From positions 40,754,921-40,818,920 of the forward strand of contig CM032662.1 of the NCBI GenBank assembly GCA_019095985.1: DNA of 64,000 bases. Direction: 5' to 3'. Numbering within the stretch: position 1 is the first letter of the stretch; each line of letters opens with the position of its first letter. The DNA is from Streblospio benedicti (taxonomy: Eukaryota; Annelida; Polychaeta; Spionida; Spionidae). The position numbers and the translations under genes were made by a program. Below, piece after piece: positions 36,001 through 51,000 of this stretch. The notes beneath the pieces were generated by a model. It saw nothing but the letters and a program-made list of their open reading frames with translations, searched no databases and was not told the DNA's origin.

Positions 36001-39000
36001 TGGATTGCGCGGTATATGCAAAACAGATCTTTAAATGCAGATGCACTTGGTTCTGCTTCAGTGTGCTTATGTTGAAGATTAATGTGAATTCATTATGCAT
36101 TGAAAGCTGATCACCTTATAGTGTAAGTAACAGAAAAGGCATGATCGATGGCAGATGACAGTTGCATCCCAAATGTTAAACTCTTGAGGTTATATTTCAC
36201 AGAATGTGAATAATCCATGATGGATGATAAGAGATTAAAATGATGGAATTTTCCGTTACCTGATCGATCGCTGCCTCCTAAAGACAATAAGATTAATTGT
36301 GATATTGGTGAACCAGAAACTCCTTTTCAGTTAATTATAATTATATTTTGTATGTTCAGTCAAGTTACCTATTTGATGTTTATGATGCCAATGTGACTAG
36401 TTGAACATATTATGAAGTTGAGTCATTCATGTAAAACATATTGGAGAAACTTCAGAATTTGGAATGGGATGAATTTTCAATCAAATTTGGCTTGTGCTAT
36501 AGTTATGCCATAATTACGTCTAGGAATCACATGCTTACGTAGAAGACATTGGAAAACTGTGTAGGAAGTAAACGTAATAGGATTATAATTTGAAACATCT
36601 ACTTGTTTATAAATTTTCAAGTTCAATGTACAATTTTAACCAACCATTATTTAATCCTGTTTACCAATCCTTCAAATCTCAGTCTTTCAAAGACTATTTG
36701 ATAACTGTATTTGTCATGATTTACCACTCGTTCCAGTGATCACATTTTAACTGTATATAGCTAAAGAGAATTGTCATGGATTCTATTATCAGGGCTTATC
36801 TTATTCTTGCTATAACTAATAATAATATAACAGCTCTAATAGGTACAATTCCACAGCAAATTATCAGATTAACCCTTTACTAGCGCGCACATTGGCTCTC
36901 ATATTTTGAGGCCTATGTGATAGGCTACTCAATCTATATACCATGTTATACGACCTTAACCCTGTGCACACCACGACGCTCACCCCCATGCACCTGCGCA
37001 AGGCCAAGCTCATGTTCTTCTTCACGCGCTACCCGAGCTCCTCCATCATCAAGATCTTCTTCCCCGACGTCAAGTTCAACAAGAACAACACGGCGCAGCT
37101 CGTCAAGTGGTTCTCAAACTTCAGGTAAGACAGTGATGATTTTTTTTAATACCGTGAACATCTGTCTAAATGCCCGTGCTCATGTAAAGGTTCACCTCCA
37201 AATATGGATTTCATCCAGAAACTACACAAATTTATGTAAAAAGTCCACATGTCAAATGACCTTTTGTTAGCTCAAATATACAATGGGCATTTAGATGGGT
37301 GGATACATTAACACTTTTTCAATTTATTTGGGAATTTCATAGAAAATTATGACTTTCAAATCTGCTTTTCTGTAGACTGAATTTTTAGTCAATGCAGAAT
37401 AGATGTTCATTGACAACTTTGAGATCTCATGTATGTATGTGAATGAAGATAATTAAAATTCCTATTGTACTACACTAAGAGAAAGTTTTATTGTTCTTAG
37501 TGATGAATTTAATGTGATAATAGTGTCTTATCTTTATAACCGTAATGAAAGGAGTTTGGTAAACAGTTTCTATTGCAAATATCAGGCAAATAGATTAGGA
37601 GTCACCCTTAAGCCATGTCTTCAAATTTGGCGAGGTATTTCTAAGTAAATCACTTTGTAAGCTTATCTCTAGTCAAAGATGAGATGGTCAGGCAGAAGAT
37701 AATGATAAGTACCATAAAATATCCCTTCCCTGGTGTAAAGTGTCAATCCTCTTAAAGTAGTGACACGTTTATACTTGCTTGCCGGCTATAAACGCAAAAG
37801 ATTTGGACCATCTTGTCTTTGTAGAAAACTTAACACGTTCCTGTATAGCACACAGCAACTCTAATGCCAATGTCAATAGATGATTTCCTTCATTTGCCGT
37901 CTGCTAGTTTTGCATTGCCATCGCTGCCTTAGTCTTTACATCGGTGCCACCTTGGAGACTGAGTCTTTTCAAAAAGAAAGGAAATTACCACCTATTTTTG
38001 CGAGCCGCAACAATACAGCAACAAACACACTCCAACTGGGGAATCAGTAGAAAATTAGAAGGATCTCTGCAAGATTACTTCTTTGTGTTGTATTGACTCT
38101 CTTGGCAACTGTCTTAGAATTCACCTTTTATAGAATCACATCAAGAGCAAACGTGAAATAAAGCCTGCGTTGTCGAGACATTTTTTTTATGTAGAGCAGT
38201 GCTGATCGCATTGCACCTTCTATTTGTAGTTGTTGATTAATTTTTGGTAACAAATATACAGTGGAACCTGTCCATGTTGGCACCTCCCTCATTTGAGGAT
38301 GCCTGGCTTATGTGGACACATTTCATTTCTACCTCTATATACCATCGATAAAGTGAACCTTTCTTTTAAGGACATCTGTCTTACATGGGCACTTTTCACT
38401 TCTACCATTCCATGATATATCATAAAGTGAGCCTCCCTTTTTTGACACCTGTCTTTTCGGACGAGAACTTTTAACTTCTCCCGAAGGTGTCCACATAAGT
38501 CAGGTTCCACTGTACTGTGGATTTCCATCATCAAGTTTAAGAGACGCACAAAGTCGCTACTTCTGTGGATATTGAGTCGTTTGTCATTTAGTGTCTCATA
38601 TTTCTGTAATATTCTTGCGTTCACACTGAGAATGTCCCCACTCTGAGCCACTCCCGACTGTGTCGTCGTCTCGCCAAAAATGACTTTATCCAAGATAGAT
38701 GATTTATGTGATAAATCTGACGGAATACATCATGCGTCCTTTGTGTCGCTAATCCCTTTTCTATTCCGTGCATAATGTTCTTGTCTGCAGCAGCAGACAC
38801 CACAGCAGCAGCAGAAGCTCAATTAAACAGGATGATGTTTGGGCAGGAAAAAGCACTCATTTAAAAAGACATTTTGAAGAACTCCTTCATTAAAACTACC
38901 CTGGGAACTGGTATCAAGTGGTCACAATACAAAAGTGGTCTCTTTATGGAGGTTCACAATGGTCTCATTATGAATGCTTCGGACTGTGAAAAATGGTCTT

Positions 39001-42000
39001 ATTACAGGGGTAGTCTCTTTACAGAGGGAGGCTGTCTTAATTGGAGATTCTACTTTAGACGCAAAAACCAGCATTGCTTTTTAGCGGGTTAATAAATGCC
39101 TATGCATATGGAATGGTGCGCTTATGAAGGAGTAATTTGCCGGGGCAGATGTCATCTTTTCTCGCATCAAGAATCTCAGATGCATCATGCCTTATTATGA
39201 CAAGCAGATAAACTATGTAAATGGCTGAAATCTCGCCTTAAATGCTGTCTCAGTCTGGCTTAGCTATATTAGTGCTCAATCCCCAGCAACTTGCTGTCTG
39301 CCAATGACTTTGGTGGAACGTGCTATGTTTTTTTAGGCTCAATATCTGCAATAAGCGGAAATGAGTAATGTTTCTTTGATGCATTTCAGTTTCGCACATA
39401 AGTGATGCGGGAATGGCGCCATAAGTTTCTTGTCAGCATGCGAAATGCACCCATTAATAAGGTGGCAGCGCTTGATGTGCATTGCATAAGCGGCGGCCAA
39501 TGCTGGTCCCAAAGACACCATAGCTGTCCACTGCATACTAACCCTGCCATACATATGCCCCTGCACCACTTATGTCACAAAAACGGTCTCAATTTGCCAA
39601 AAGTGGCCGATGCATAAATTATTCCGGTTGATGTGGTAATGACGAGAACTGATAGATGTAAACGCTAAGTGGTTTGCTTGAATGAATGGCCGGCTGCCCC
39701 TGGACAGTCAGCGGGCAGCGGGCGATAATGAGCAATTGACATTTTAGCGAGTATGGCAGTGCCAATGGATGATTAATAAGAAGATGAGAGAGTCGCCACA
39801 TAGACGTTGGAGACAAGGCAGTTGTCGCCACAGCGCCTATACATTAGTATGAATATTTGATCCTCCTAAGAGACCACACCCGCTGCCTCAACGCCAACTC
39901 CAGCCAATGGTGCCATCATAAGGTGAGGAATGGCGTTTCTCCCCGGCCGGCGCACCACCGCAGCAGCTTTCAAGGCAGTAATAACGTTTATTGAAACACT
40001 CCCCGATGTTTGACACTAGTAGCTCCTCGTTGTGGCCACTGGCCATCAGTCATCATGTGATCTATTATGGATGAGCGCCGCTTCCTCCAGAGATAGCCTG
40101 ACTGTTGTCTTGGGTGCTCCTTGATGGTTATGATTGGTGCGGCGCTAAGCTGTCACGCTCCTAATCACACCCCACTCATCATCAGCTATAGTGTTTACAT
40201 TCGCAAGACAAGTGCCGGCACCTTAAGTGAATTGCCTGCTGCATTTTTAATCCGCCACGGCCACAGCAGCACTGGTCCGGGTCGCGAATGGACTGTAGCG
40301 CTAAAGGGCAGGGGTTCATAGTGCCTCAGACGCCAAAATGCATCAGCATTGCAGGACTTGGGTCAACCCTCGTCCATCAACATCTCTTCTGCTTTCAGGG
40401 GTTAATACCGTGCGCCTGTTGGGGTGAATATCTCAGCGGCTTCTGGGCCTCATATCCTGTGTTTTTAGCAGGAAATTGCTAGTGATGATGATCGTGTATG
40501 TAGGTTGTGTTGTTTTTTTTTGCTTGTTTGTTTTTAAATGCAGTGGAATTTTCTGTATTAAGCTGCAGCAATCATCTGAGCTTGGCAGCGAGGGGAAGAA
40601 ATATTGGGATTCGTCATGTTATGTGGATGTGGCATTCTTCACTGACGCATTCATTGAATCTCGTCAAGCAATTTGGAGTGTTAAGTTGAAAGATTGTGAC
40701 ATCCCGTTCCCAAAAGGACCGGCGCATAAAAGAGATCATGTGTGTGCTTGAGGCCCGCTGATTTGATTCTTTGTACCACAATATCCAGCAGAAAGGAAGT
40801 TGATCTGAATTGATCCTAATTTAATCCTTTCATATGATTGGCAGGGGTAAAATAGCACATTATTATTTGATTGGCAAGGCATTATGGCAGCTCATGGCGG
40901 GAATTCCAAGCAGTGCATTTGCTGATGTCTGGGCAGGTAATAATTGCCCTGGAGAATGTCACTCCAAACACACTCCTTTGACATTCTTAGTTATTCAGTT
41001 TCATTTATGATTTTTTTCAAACTGACACCATGCTGCAGAACCTGACAAAATGACTGTTATTAATGGTGGCATTTAAGCCCATTTCAAAAGACGATGCTCC
41101 TTCAGAAATGAAAAGAGCAGAGGTTCTTTCTGTCATAGTTGCATGTAGCTGTGAAATCGATGCCTGACTGCTTATATGTACAAGTAGGTCTAAAAGTCAC
41201 ATATAAGGCAGCCCGCGCAATGTCTTGTAATTGATTTGCCTTTCCCCTAGAAGCCATTACATATTGTAAGAGCACATATTAGCCAAGAGTGTTACTTCCT
41301 TCAAATTTCCTTCGCAATGTCACTGATTGTGAAAGTGGCATTAAAAAGCTGAGAACATCCATCGATTTTGTCATTCATCTAAATCAAAACGCTGAAAGCC
41401 TCTCACTTGATGATAAAAGATGTACACACCCTCTGACACAGCGATCTCAACAAGAAAACACATTTGCTAAGACTGAACGCTCTCGTCCGCATTGATGCAC
41501 CCATTGATACCATTGTGTGGTCGATTCCCCTGGATGGACACCTTTATACATTCGACTAAACTGACATTAAATCAGGCCGTGAGCGACGTCGTCGTCAGTG
41601 TCGTCTGGCAGACGTGAATTTGTTTGTGCTATCGATTGGAGGTGCTCGACACTGCATTACAATAAGGGACAATGTAATCATGCGTCACTTTTCTTAGATG
41701 ACGATCACACGGCAGGATTGTCGTTCCCATTCACCCCGGGTGCGTATTGTCGGCCACATTTCTGAGCTAATTTGCTCTGTACACAAAGCGAAAAGTGTCC
41801 AATTAAGTTTTCTTCTACTAAGTGAATTTTTTGTGTGATCAATTGTAGACGTTCTACATAGTCAATTTTGAATGATGGAAATATGAATGCTGTAGAGCAT
41901 CAGTGAAGATACTACAGAGGAACCTGTCCATCTGGACTTAGTACACTTGCCTTATGTTGACACTTTTCACTTCTACCATTTTTCCATTTCATGTATCATA

Positions 42001-45000
42001 GAATATATAAAGTGAGACCCCTTCTTTTAAGGACACCTTTATTTTGTCGACACTTATCACTTCTGTCGAAGTTGTCCACATAAGACAGGTTCCAGTATAC
42101 ATTGATTTTGCTACATTCACAAAGGATGCTTATAGAATTGGTACAGCGTCACTCAACGCGATGATATATTAGTACAAGTATTACCAGTCTGTGTATCACA
42201 GTGTTGACAGTAACTCAGCATGATGTCTATTGTTCAGCAATCAAATAAGTAAATCACAGTGCCGTGCCTCCTTCCCCCTTTTCTTCCCCTCGAGCCACAA
42301 TCTTTTAAACATCCACTAATAAGATCATTGTCACCACAAATTACTGTTCGTCCGCAAGGCTCGTGTCTTTTGTGACTTCATTGTCGCCGCGCTATAAACT
42401 TTTTGACTTGAGGGTATAGACATTGGCCAGTGGATGAAAAGAAAGTGTTGTCTGCGCATTTAGAAGCTTTTACTGTGGTGTTTGCAAGCATTTGATCTTT
42501 TTTTACCCCTTGGAAATGGGAATTGATGTTTCTACACAACAATTTGTGCTAAATTCTGATTCATTTGAAACAATTGCCTTTTTGCATTGAATGGAAGAAA
42601 ATAAAAATCATTTTCTTTAATTTGGTTTATGTCTGGGTTTTATTTGAAACAATAGAAGTTTCTGATTTTTTGCTCATTGTGAAATGGTTGAAGAAATAAA
42701 CAATTTGCTGGTTAGTTTAGGATAGATTGGAGATTAGACAGGTTATCAGTCCTGATGTTTTCTCCAAGGAATTGACACTGATAAGAATTTCTCTAATGGG
42801 GCAAAAAATGATACTTATTGTTAAGTCTCAGACTGTTTTTAATAATGTTTGAAAATAGATTTTTATCATATGCTCAAATATAGGATAGGCTTTTACATGA
42901 ATGTGAATTTAATGTTTAAGGTTTAATATATAGTCCGATTTTAATGGTGGACTTTTACATGGGGGTGGGCCCTTTGGACAGTTCTATACGGTATATATAA
43001 TGCAGCTCCCCTAATAATATAATTCTGTACAAACTGCAATATTATTCATTCAGTTTCATTGTGTCAAAAGCTTATTCAAAAACAGTGCCAACTTCACACA
43101 CACAATAAAAACAAGGAGAATGGATGTATTGGCAAAAGGTGGATTTAATTGACAAGTGTTAAAATTTTCTTGGTCCATTTTATGTTGTTGCTACGCTCTG
43201 CATATGCAGAGCCAGAATAGAACAAATGTTACGGGCTTGCCCTGGCCACTGCTAAAATTAGACAATTACCTGCTGCTTCAGTGATGTTGTTTTTTTGGGT
43301 TGGCATTCTGCTTCGCAGATCGACAATGTCACGATAATCTCTGTGGCCCTGCTCTTTGAACCCTCACTAATTATGTCTATAGCGCACAATGTGACGCCTT
43401 AGCTTGCTTGTTGGCAAACTTCACTGCCACCCTCTTCCTCTCAAAGCAGACGGTTTCCTGAAGAGTTCACTGCCTGCGTGATAATGGCTCGATAAGAGAA
43501 GAAGTATGTTTGAAAAACATGCTTCTCACTGACCTTGCTTGTTTTCCTTTCTTTTTGACATGCACTTTTTTTGCAGAAAAGATTACATAAGAATGCATGC
43601 TAAATCATTGATAAAACCTTGGCGAGGCGCTCATTGTTTTCTTTCTAAACCTAGCATTACCTGAGTTTTTGCTCGTATTATTACGCGCTTTGAGATAATA
43701 CAAGGAAATCTTTTATATTAGATAATAAAACACATGGCTATTTTTTTTTTACAATTGGTGAATGTGGCTAGTAATCGCATTAGGGTTGAATTGATTTGAA
43801 ATTTAGTATTTAACACAATGATTAAATGATATACAGAGTGATAATGAAAAGTTATATTATGTTGAATGTTAGAAAGTTAGGTTTGGGCGTTATAGTTAGC
43901 CCTCACTTTTTCAAGTTTACGAAGATGAATGCCAATATTGTGTATAGTATAATGAATGAAATTACTGATATTAGCATTACATGATTAGGCCTATTGTTAA
44001 ATGGCATGCCATTCAAACAATTTCAAATTCCAAGCAGGCTAGTCTTTACATTTAAAAGAAGTGATGTATATTGGAAACAGAGGATGAAGTATAAGTTGCA
44101 CCAGCTATCAAATACAAATTCCTTGAAAAACAAAGCGTCTAAGCAAATTGTTCAATCAAGTCATGATCTGCCTATGCATATGAAATGAGCCATGTCATTT
44201 AATAGGGCTTTAAACTTTTAATTCGCTCTGCCGTGGAGAAAGCAATGAGATCTTGCAAACCTGAGAGGTCTGGTCCCTGCGGGAATATCTGGCAATCATG
44301 GTCACTATGCAAAGTGACCACTGGCTGAGTATCCATATCAAAAACAACACAATTATCTGCTTGCCTGGCTCAAAGAAAGCGATGCGTGGATAAAGGGCTG
44401 AATTAGCATTTGTTTTCCTCTAAACTATGCAACACCATGTAAGAAGAATGACTGCCAGGTAGATTTACATGTTAATTTCCATGCTTGGCTGACAGGCCTT
44501 GAATTTTGAACACTTTTTTGTTGGCCGGTCAGTCTCTGGGGGATCATCACTTTGCATTATGTCTTATATTGCACACCTCTATTACTTGCTTTTGAACAAG
44601 CAGGTCTCCAGGTGCTGTGGAAGAAATCAACTGTGGCAGATTTAATTTCTGATCCTGTACGGACAAGATCAGTGTTTATGATAAGAAAAAAGACTGACGT
44701 AATCTGGTGTTACACTCTGCGAATTGTGTCATTTATCTGTGCAACATTTTGCATGACAGAAAACAACATTTTATATTTGGTAAAAAAGACTTGATGCCAA
44801 ATTATAGAAGTAAGATAAAGAGATTTCAAATTATCGCAGCATTTATTCTGTTGTTTTTCTTTCTCTGCAAGCCAAAATAGCACGAAACACGGCCACCAAG
44901 AAACCATTTTGATGACTGCTCTACCATGCTGAGAGAAGCGGTAATATACCATAAACGTAGGACACTTAAACAGCCAATATGTTCTGTACAGGGCAATGAT

Positions 45001-48000
45001 GAGGCCTTATCACGAGAGCCATCTAAAAAACAATAGCTTGTAATACAGTATTCAATAAGCATGGCACGTGGCCTCCTCGTTTAGCTTTACAGGTGCTGCA
45101 TCAATTACACTTGGCAAAGACGACAACTACGACCTCTGAACTGCGTCTCACTACTCTCTATTGGGATGTACTAGACCGTACAGAATCACCCACGACACTA
45201 CACAAAAAGCCAGACATCTTAACGTGATACGAGTGCCTTATCAAACTGGTTCACACAATGCTATCATTACCATGTTTTCATTCTGTTCTTTTAAATGCGG
45301 GTTGCTGGTGATAATAATACGACATTGATAGGAGTTGTGAACAAGCTATTGGCACACGCCAGTGACACTTGCCACCACACCTGTCTGTTGTGTGCTGCAT
45401 AAACTAATCACTTTTGTGTACGATTCTCAGTGACCAACCACTGGACATCGGCCAGTCACTGCCATAATGATCCTGATTACTTCGCTGCTTCACAAAAGAG
45501 CAATTCAAACATATTAACTAAACTTTGTTACCATTTTGATGATAAATGTGATAGCTGGTGCAACTTGTTTTCCGCATCCTCTGTTTCTAATATACATGTA
45601 CATCACTTCTTTTGAATATTAATCATACATGTAGTTATCCTGATCTATACGACTCAACAGGTGGCACTTTGTCGAAATGTTTTTAGATTGTACTTATAAC
45701 GAACACATTACTTTTTTAACACGAAGCACTCAATTGCATTCATGTGGATTGCTTATCTAATATCAGATGCGAAAACTAGAGCTTGGTGGGATAGTCATTG
45801 GCATTCTAAATCAGTTTCAACGATCATCTAAACCTGACTCTTACCCCAAAGCCAAAGTTGAGGCATTACTAGTGGGTGGGCCCAACCACATTTTGGTTTG
45901 GCAAAATTCTGTCATTTTTGCCCTATGATAACTTCAGCTTGCAAAATCTAGAAATCATCACGCCATAGTAAATATCAATGGGCCCAACTACTTTTTATAT
46001 GCTTCTAACGCTGCTGCAAATTCAGCCTCTTTTTCTCACAGCCGACAGCTTCAAGTAACTGTTTATCGGACACATAAAGTTAATTTGCCACAGTGTCTCA
46101 CTATTGGCCCGTAATCAGAATACACTCTCCAGAAGTGCCATAATAACCATTTCGGACTTATTAGGCATCTCTTTTATGGGCGTTTTAGCGGGAAGCTCCT
46201 TGCTGCAAGTCATGAAAATGTAAATTTTACGACGTGTCAAACGCTATTCACATTAGCTCGATATCCGCACTTTTCCTTACACTGGTCCCACCCACCACCG
46301 CCATTGCGATTTATGAAGCAATTTAGCATCTACACGGACACAGCTTCGCACGGCCATTACCACCTCCATAAAAGGCAAGCTCAAAGTAGTCGATATTGAA
46401 TGTTATATTTGAGTTTTATTTCCTAACAAGGAAGAAGTTATTATATCTACAATGTGTTCATTTTTTGAAAGTGATGTCGGTATGAATTGAGTTTTTTGCA
46501 TGGGAAATTTGGAGATGTTTGTAAAGCTTATAATAGAATGAACTTATCGATTGCAAAATGTCTCCAATGTTAAGAATTTTATCTAAGCACTTCCTACAAA
46601 CAGTACATCCTGTCCAATCCTTGCTTGTTCCAACTGGCAGCCAGCATCCAGTCAAATTAAACAGAGTGTAAAACAAGCTAAAGAAAACTTACTTTGGTTC
46701 TATCAAGTCATGCTCGAAATGTAATTAGTCATAAACTCTAGGATAAGCTGATATCCTTTACCCTCCTGGAGTAGATAAATTATTCAGCTGTCATATTACT
46801 TCTACAAATGTCGCCAAGAGAATGATATAGAATGTAGCATTATCCTCAAAGAAAATTATTGACAAGGCATTTACATTATTTATGCAGCAGACAACATCTG
46901 CTTATGGAGTCGAATTTGCATAAGTTGCACACTTGGTTGACTTTACAGCGGGAGGCCAGATCTTATTGTGAGACCCTCAATTGTTCACTCACTTCTCACC
47001 AGGTACGAAGCATGAAATATTCACCAGCCTCAACTTGCTTCAGCCTGCAAACCTTTTCACTTAGACATTTATCTATTATTAAGATGAAAGATATGAAGAA
47101 AACAATGGGTAGCCTTCCGAGTTCCAGGCTGTCTGATTAATTATTGGAAGTGGATAACCTTTCTTTTTTATCACCTATTATCTTATTACTCTCTTTTTTT
47201 CTTCCCCTTTGCAATCCAGTTTTATAGTCATAAAGCACCAATGAAGGCAAACTTCAATTATGTACTTGTTGTGTAATATGGGGTCTCAAGTTCATGTCCT
47301 TTTAAGGTATGGTTGGTGTGGCACGAGCCATCTCTAGCTTTCTTCAGGGCATGCTTTGTGCAAGTTCAGCCAAGCATTTCTAGCTGCCATTCATATTATC
47401 AGCTAAGTTCCGAGAATCTTAAATGTCACTGTAAGCTTGTGTTCGCTATTAAACATTCAGTGAGGCTGTCGTCGTTGTGAATTTGCAAGTTAATTGTTTG
47501 TAATCATGACCGGGGAGAGACATAATTCCTTGAGAAAAGTGCAACGCATCCAATATTCATAATGAGCCACTGTTTCCAAGCAGGTGCTAAGTCGATTTTT
47601 ATGCGCTTTTTCTTAATGGTTATGCACTAGCACAGTCGCATTTGTGCTAAAAGATGTGTCGCTTATTAAATATGGAGGCACCCCAAGTAAGAAAAAGACA
47701 TAAGACAAATCTCTAAAGTGTTGTAAAACATCTATTTAGTGGCGTAATGGAGCAAAATTGTCACATTGCGGTGACAAAACGCCTCTAAAGGGAAAGCTAA
47801 TTTTCATAAAGCATGCTTAAGCAATCAACAGATTTTCTTTAATGTGATGTTTCTTACTACTTGGGCAACATTTTAGATGAATAAAATATAAGTTGTTCTC
47901 AAAAGCAAAATGGAAGAAATCATATGAATTAACTTTAATAGATATTTTTAGTTTGTTTTTAGTGTTTGTATATTCACATTCTTATGTCACTGTGGCCATG

Positions 48001-51000
48001 TTGAACATCTGTTTAATTCAGTCAACAATTTGTCTGTAGTACGTTTTATTATTAAATATTTTTAGATGACAGGAAGTGAGAACAATATGTGATATGTGTT
48101 TTTTTTTGTATTACGAAACAATATCCTCCATTGTAACTGACAAGTGTGGCCAAGAGTCACAGATTAAAGGAAGTTATCCATGTTAGAAGATTTATGAGAA
48201 TCATGTCAGATTAGACGGAATTTTCTAGCAGCCTTTTCCGTCATCTCGGCCGTCTGCCTTCAGAAGTCTGCAAAGATAAACCATTTGTCATCTGCTCACA
48301 GAAACGGTAGGAAATGACAGATGTAATCTTCTAATAGTCGCAAATTATTACTTTCCACACAGTGACACATCAAATTACAACTTTTGGGATGTTTTTATAT
48401 AATACACCGGGCAAATAGAAATCACAAGAGGATGTGTTTATGGTTACAATTTGTATAGCTCATGGAAATGGTGATTTTGTAACATGTATTCTCACAAAAC
48501 TGTTTGTTTGGAATTTTTTAGTGGTGAAGAAAGTCTGCCATATCACTTCCTGCTTCTAAATTTGTATTTCGCTTTAATCTGAAATCTTTAATCTCAAGAC
48601 ACGTGGAAAGAACTCTTGTAACAGGACACGCTGCTCCTTATCTTCATCCGGCAAAATGTAGGAACTAAACTAAAACCATCCTAAAATCTCAAGCTGCCGA
48701 ACAAAACTATAACCATCCCAAAATCTCAAGCTGTGATCAGATATACTGTACTAAAGAATGTTTCACTTCCATATGATCAGTCAGCATCATAAGCAGGTTT
48801 CAGTTTTCCTATGGGAAAATTTCAGCAAGCTTTTGTTATAGACATATTTGAATAGATTCAATGTCTTCTAATGATGCATGTCGGCAATGGCTAAATGCTA
48901 TAGCTTAGCATGGGCCCATGATGTAGGCATTTCGGCCACATTGTGCCAATGACATGGTCATAAGATCGACTCGGTCGCAACACCTTATTAGTACAACGTG
49001 GTTTATTTATGGACAGTTGCCTAGACAAAGAAAAAGACCAGCAGGGTTCCGGCATCCCACGGGTTCTAACAGTCCTGTGGCGCCGTTCTAAAGAAATGAT
49101 TATACACAACCCGCTGTCCATTTGTGCAGTCGAGCATGAAGACAAGATTGGCATGAATATGGCATAACAATTGGTTACAGGGGGCTCGTTTTCAATTGTT
49201 CTGTGGCCGCCGACTCTGTCTCATTGCATTCATACACAATTACAATAGAACGTCCAATAAAGACCACTTCTCTATTGAGACTACCCTTATGATAAGATCA
49301 ATTTTCACAGTCATATACCTTCATAAAGAGACCATCTCAAACTTCCAGAAAGAGACCACCTCTTGATTGCGACCACTTGACGCTTCTCCCCTGGTGGTCT
49401 GGATAGAGAGGTTCTACTGTAGGCAATGACGCTGCTTCGGTGATGGCTGCGCCCACTTCGTACATGATATAGCATAATGAGAAAATAGTAGCGGGGCACT
49501 TGATATTTCCTTCGGGAGGTGGCCCGCTTCCTCTGACAGAGGCTGATAGCACCGAGACAATCAACCTCGACTTCCCCCATCTCCCACTTTAATTGCTCTC
49601 TGCCCCGACAATATCATAACTTCTCAGTGCCCAGGGAAGATTTGACCAAGGCCAAGGGCACGAATGTCAAAGATGAGTGCGGCCATCATGTCCGCCATTT
49701 ATCTCTTATTGACTCGATGATGAAACCGAATGATCACCGCACACACACCGGGGCCTCCAGAGTTGGTCGCAATTCCCTGCACAATCCACTACTATTAAAC
49801 AGGCCTCTTTCTTTTTAATGCAGAAAATTCATGTTAATTGATTTCTACCTTGGCCAGCCTTCTAGATGCTCTGAAATGCGATCAGCAATGCTAATTCTTA
49901 ATTTGCATTTAGATGTGTACTTTACACAGCAACATGTGACAACAAGAACCTCGTATGGCAACTAAACAACCTTACAGATTTGAATTTCGCTTTAATTAAC
50001 TTTCTGCAGTTGGAGGAAATCGCAATGCCAGAAGGCAGTGACAGACCTTCTACCGCAGCAGAAAGACAAGAGATATTAAAATCGCCGGCAATATTGATGC
50101 AAGAATTGCTGTTTTAAACGATGAACTAAAGAAGTAACTCGAGGGTGGTGTAATGTTTCAAGATATTTGTGGGTATTGTTTGTGGTGTTTGTCGGCTGAC
50201 CTGGTGGCACCTGGCCTGTGCACCATCACCCTGCACCTGCCCTCATCTTCTTAATGTCGTCTGCTGCGTCACACATCTTACAAAAAGCACCCCCCATTTA
50301 CTCACCCATTCAAAGCATAGTGCACTTAGATAGCCGGCAAACTGTTAAAGTTTAACATGCACTGTAAACCGAGTTATGAAGTGAAGTGTGCTTATTCATC
50401 AGTAATATTTTGCACACATACGGGACCATCTATGATGGCCGAATCCACGTGTTCGGTGACATGAGCAAGGTCACAGATCCTCACCTTCCTGCGACATCGT
50501 CGTCAGCAGCAAGTTTTTCGTATCACCCTCAGGTTTCCTTGTCCATGTTTATGCTACAAAGATTGATCCTTTGCACAAATACGGACATCTGCAGATGGGA
50601 TTCATCCCTGAAAGGTGGTGAAAAGAGTAAGACCTTGTCTGTCAAACGCCAAATAGACTTTCAAGGCATAAATTGTATTGTCAAGACTTGGGTTACAATT
50701 TGAATCTTTTATGAGTTAAACTTTGCATGTTGCCTGTGGGTCACACGCCTGCCTTACTGATCTGGTGGTGCATTGTGCTTTTATTCCTTTGATTAATTTC
50801 CTAGTATAATCCAACTGCAATCATGACCAGAATGACATGTCTGAATAGAATAGCAGTTTTCTTTCAGAACATCCTTTGTGAAGATGCTCAGTAATAAGAT
50901 ACTACTTAAATAACTTATTCAACTGCTTTTCATTTTTGAAAATAAAATAGAAATCATTTTTTGTTGACGCATGCTTATACGAATTCAATCTTCTTGTAGC

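Larger units (their letters stand above)
30061..36969. other. prospero intron 1 (U12-type), rich in possible regulatory DNA
   Basis: 6.9 kb with no supported coding exon. From about 30.6 to 35.2 kb it is visibly more GC-rich and almost free of the repeats seen in the other genes' introns, with many ATTA homeodomain cores, a POU octamer ATGCAAAT at 33394-33401 and Sox-like ATTGTT words. This fits intronic enhancers, but that is inference from composition and motifs. Confidence 0.5.

Noticed and set aside
36917-37270. Ser/Arg-rich 117-codon frame over the homeodomain exon
   Set aside because: It is a shadow in another frame of the GC-rich homeodomain exon, whose own frame matches Prospero proteins exactly.
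38289-38693. 134-codon minus-strand frame
   Set aside because: More than half of it runs through the family B MITE at 38257-38514, and the rest matches nothing known.
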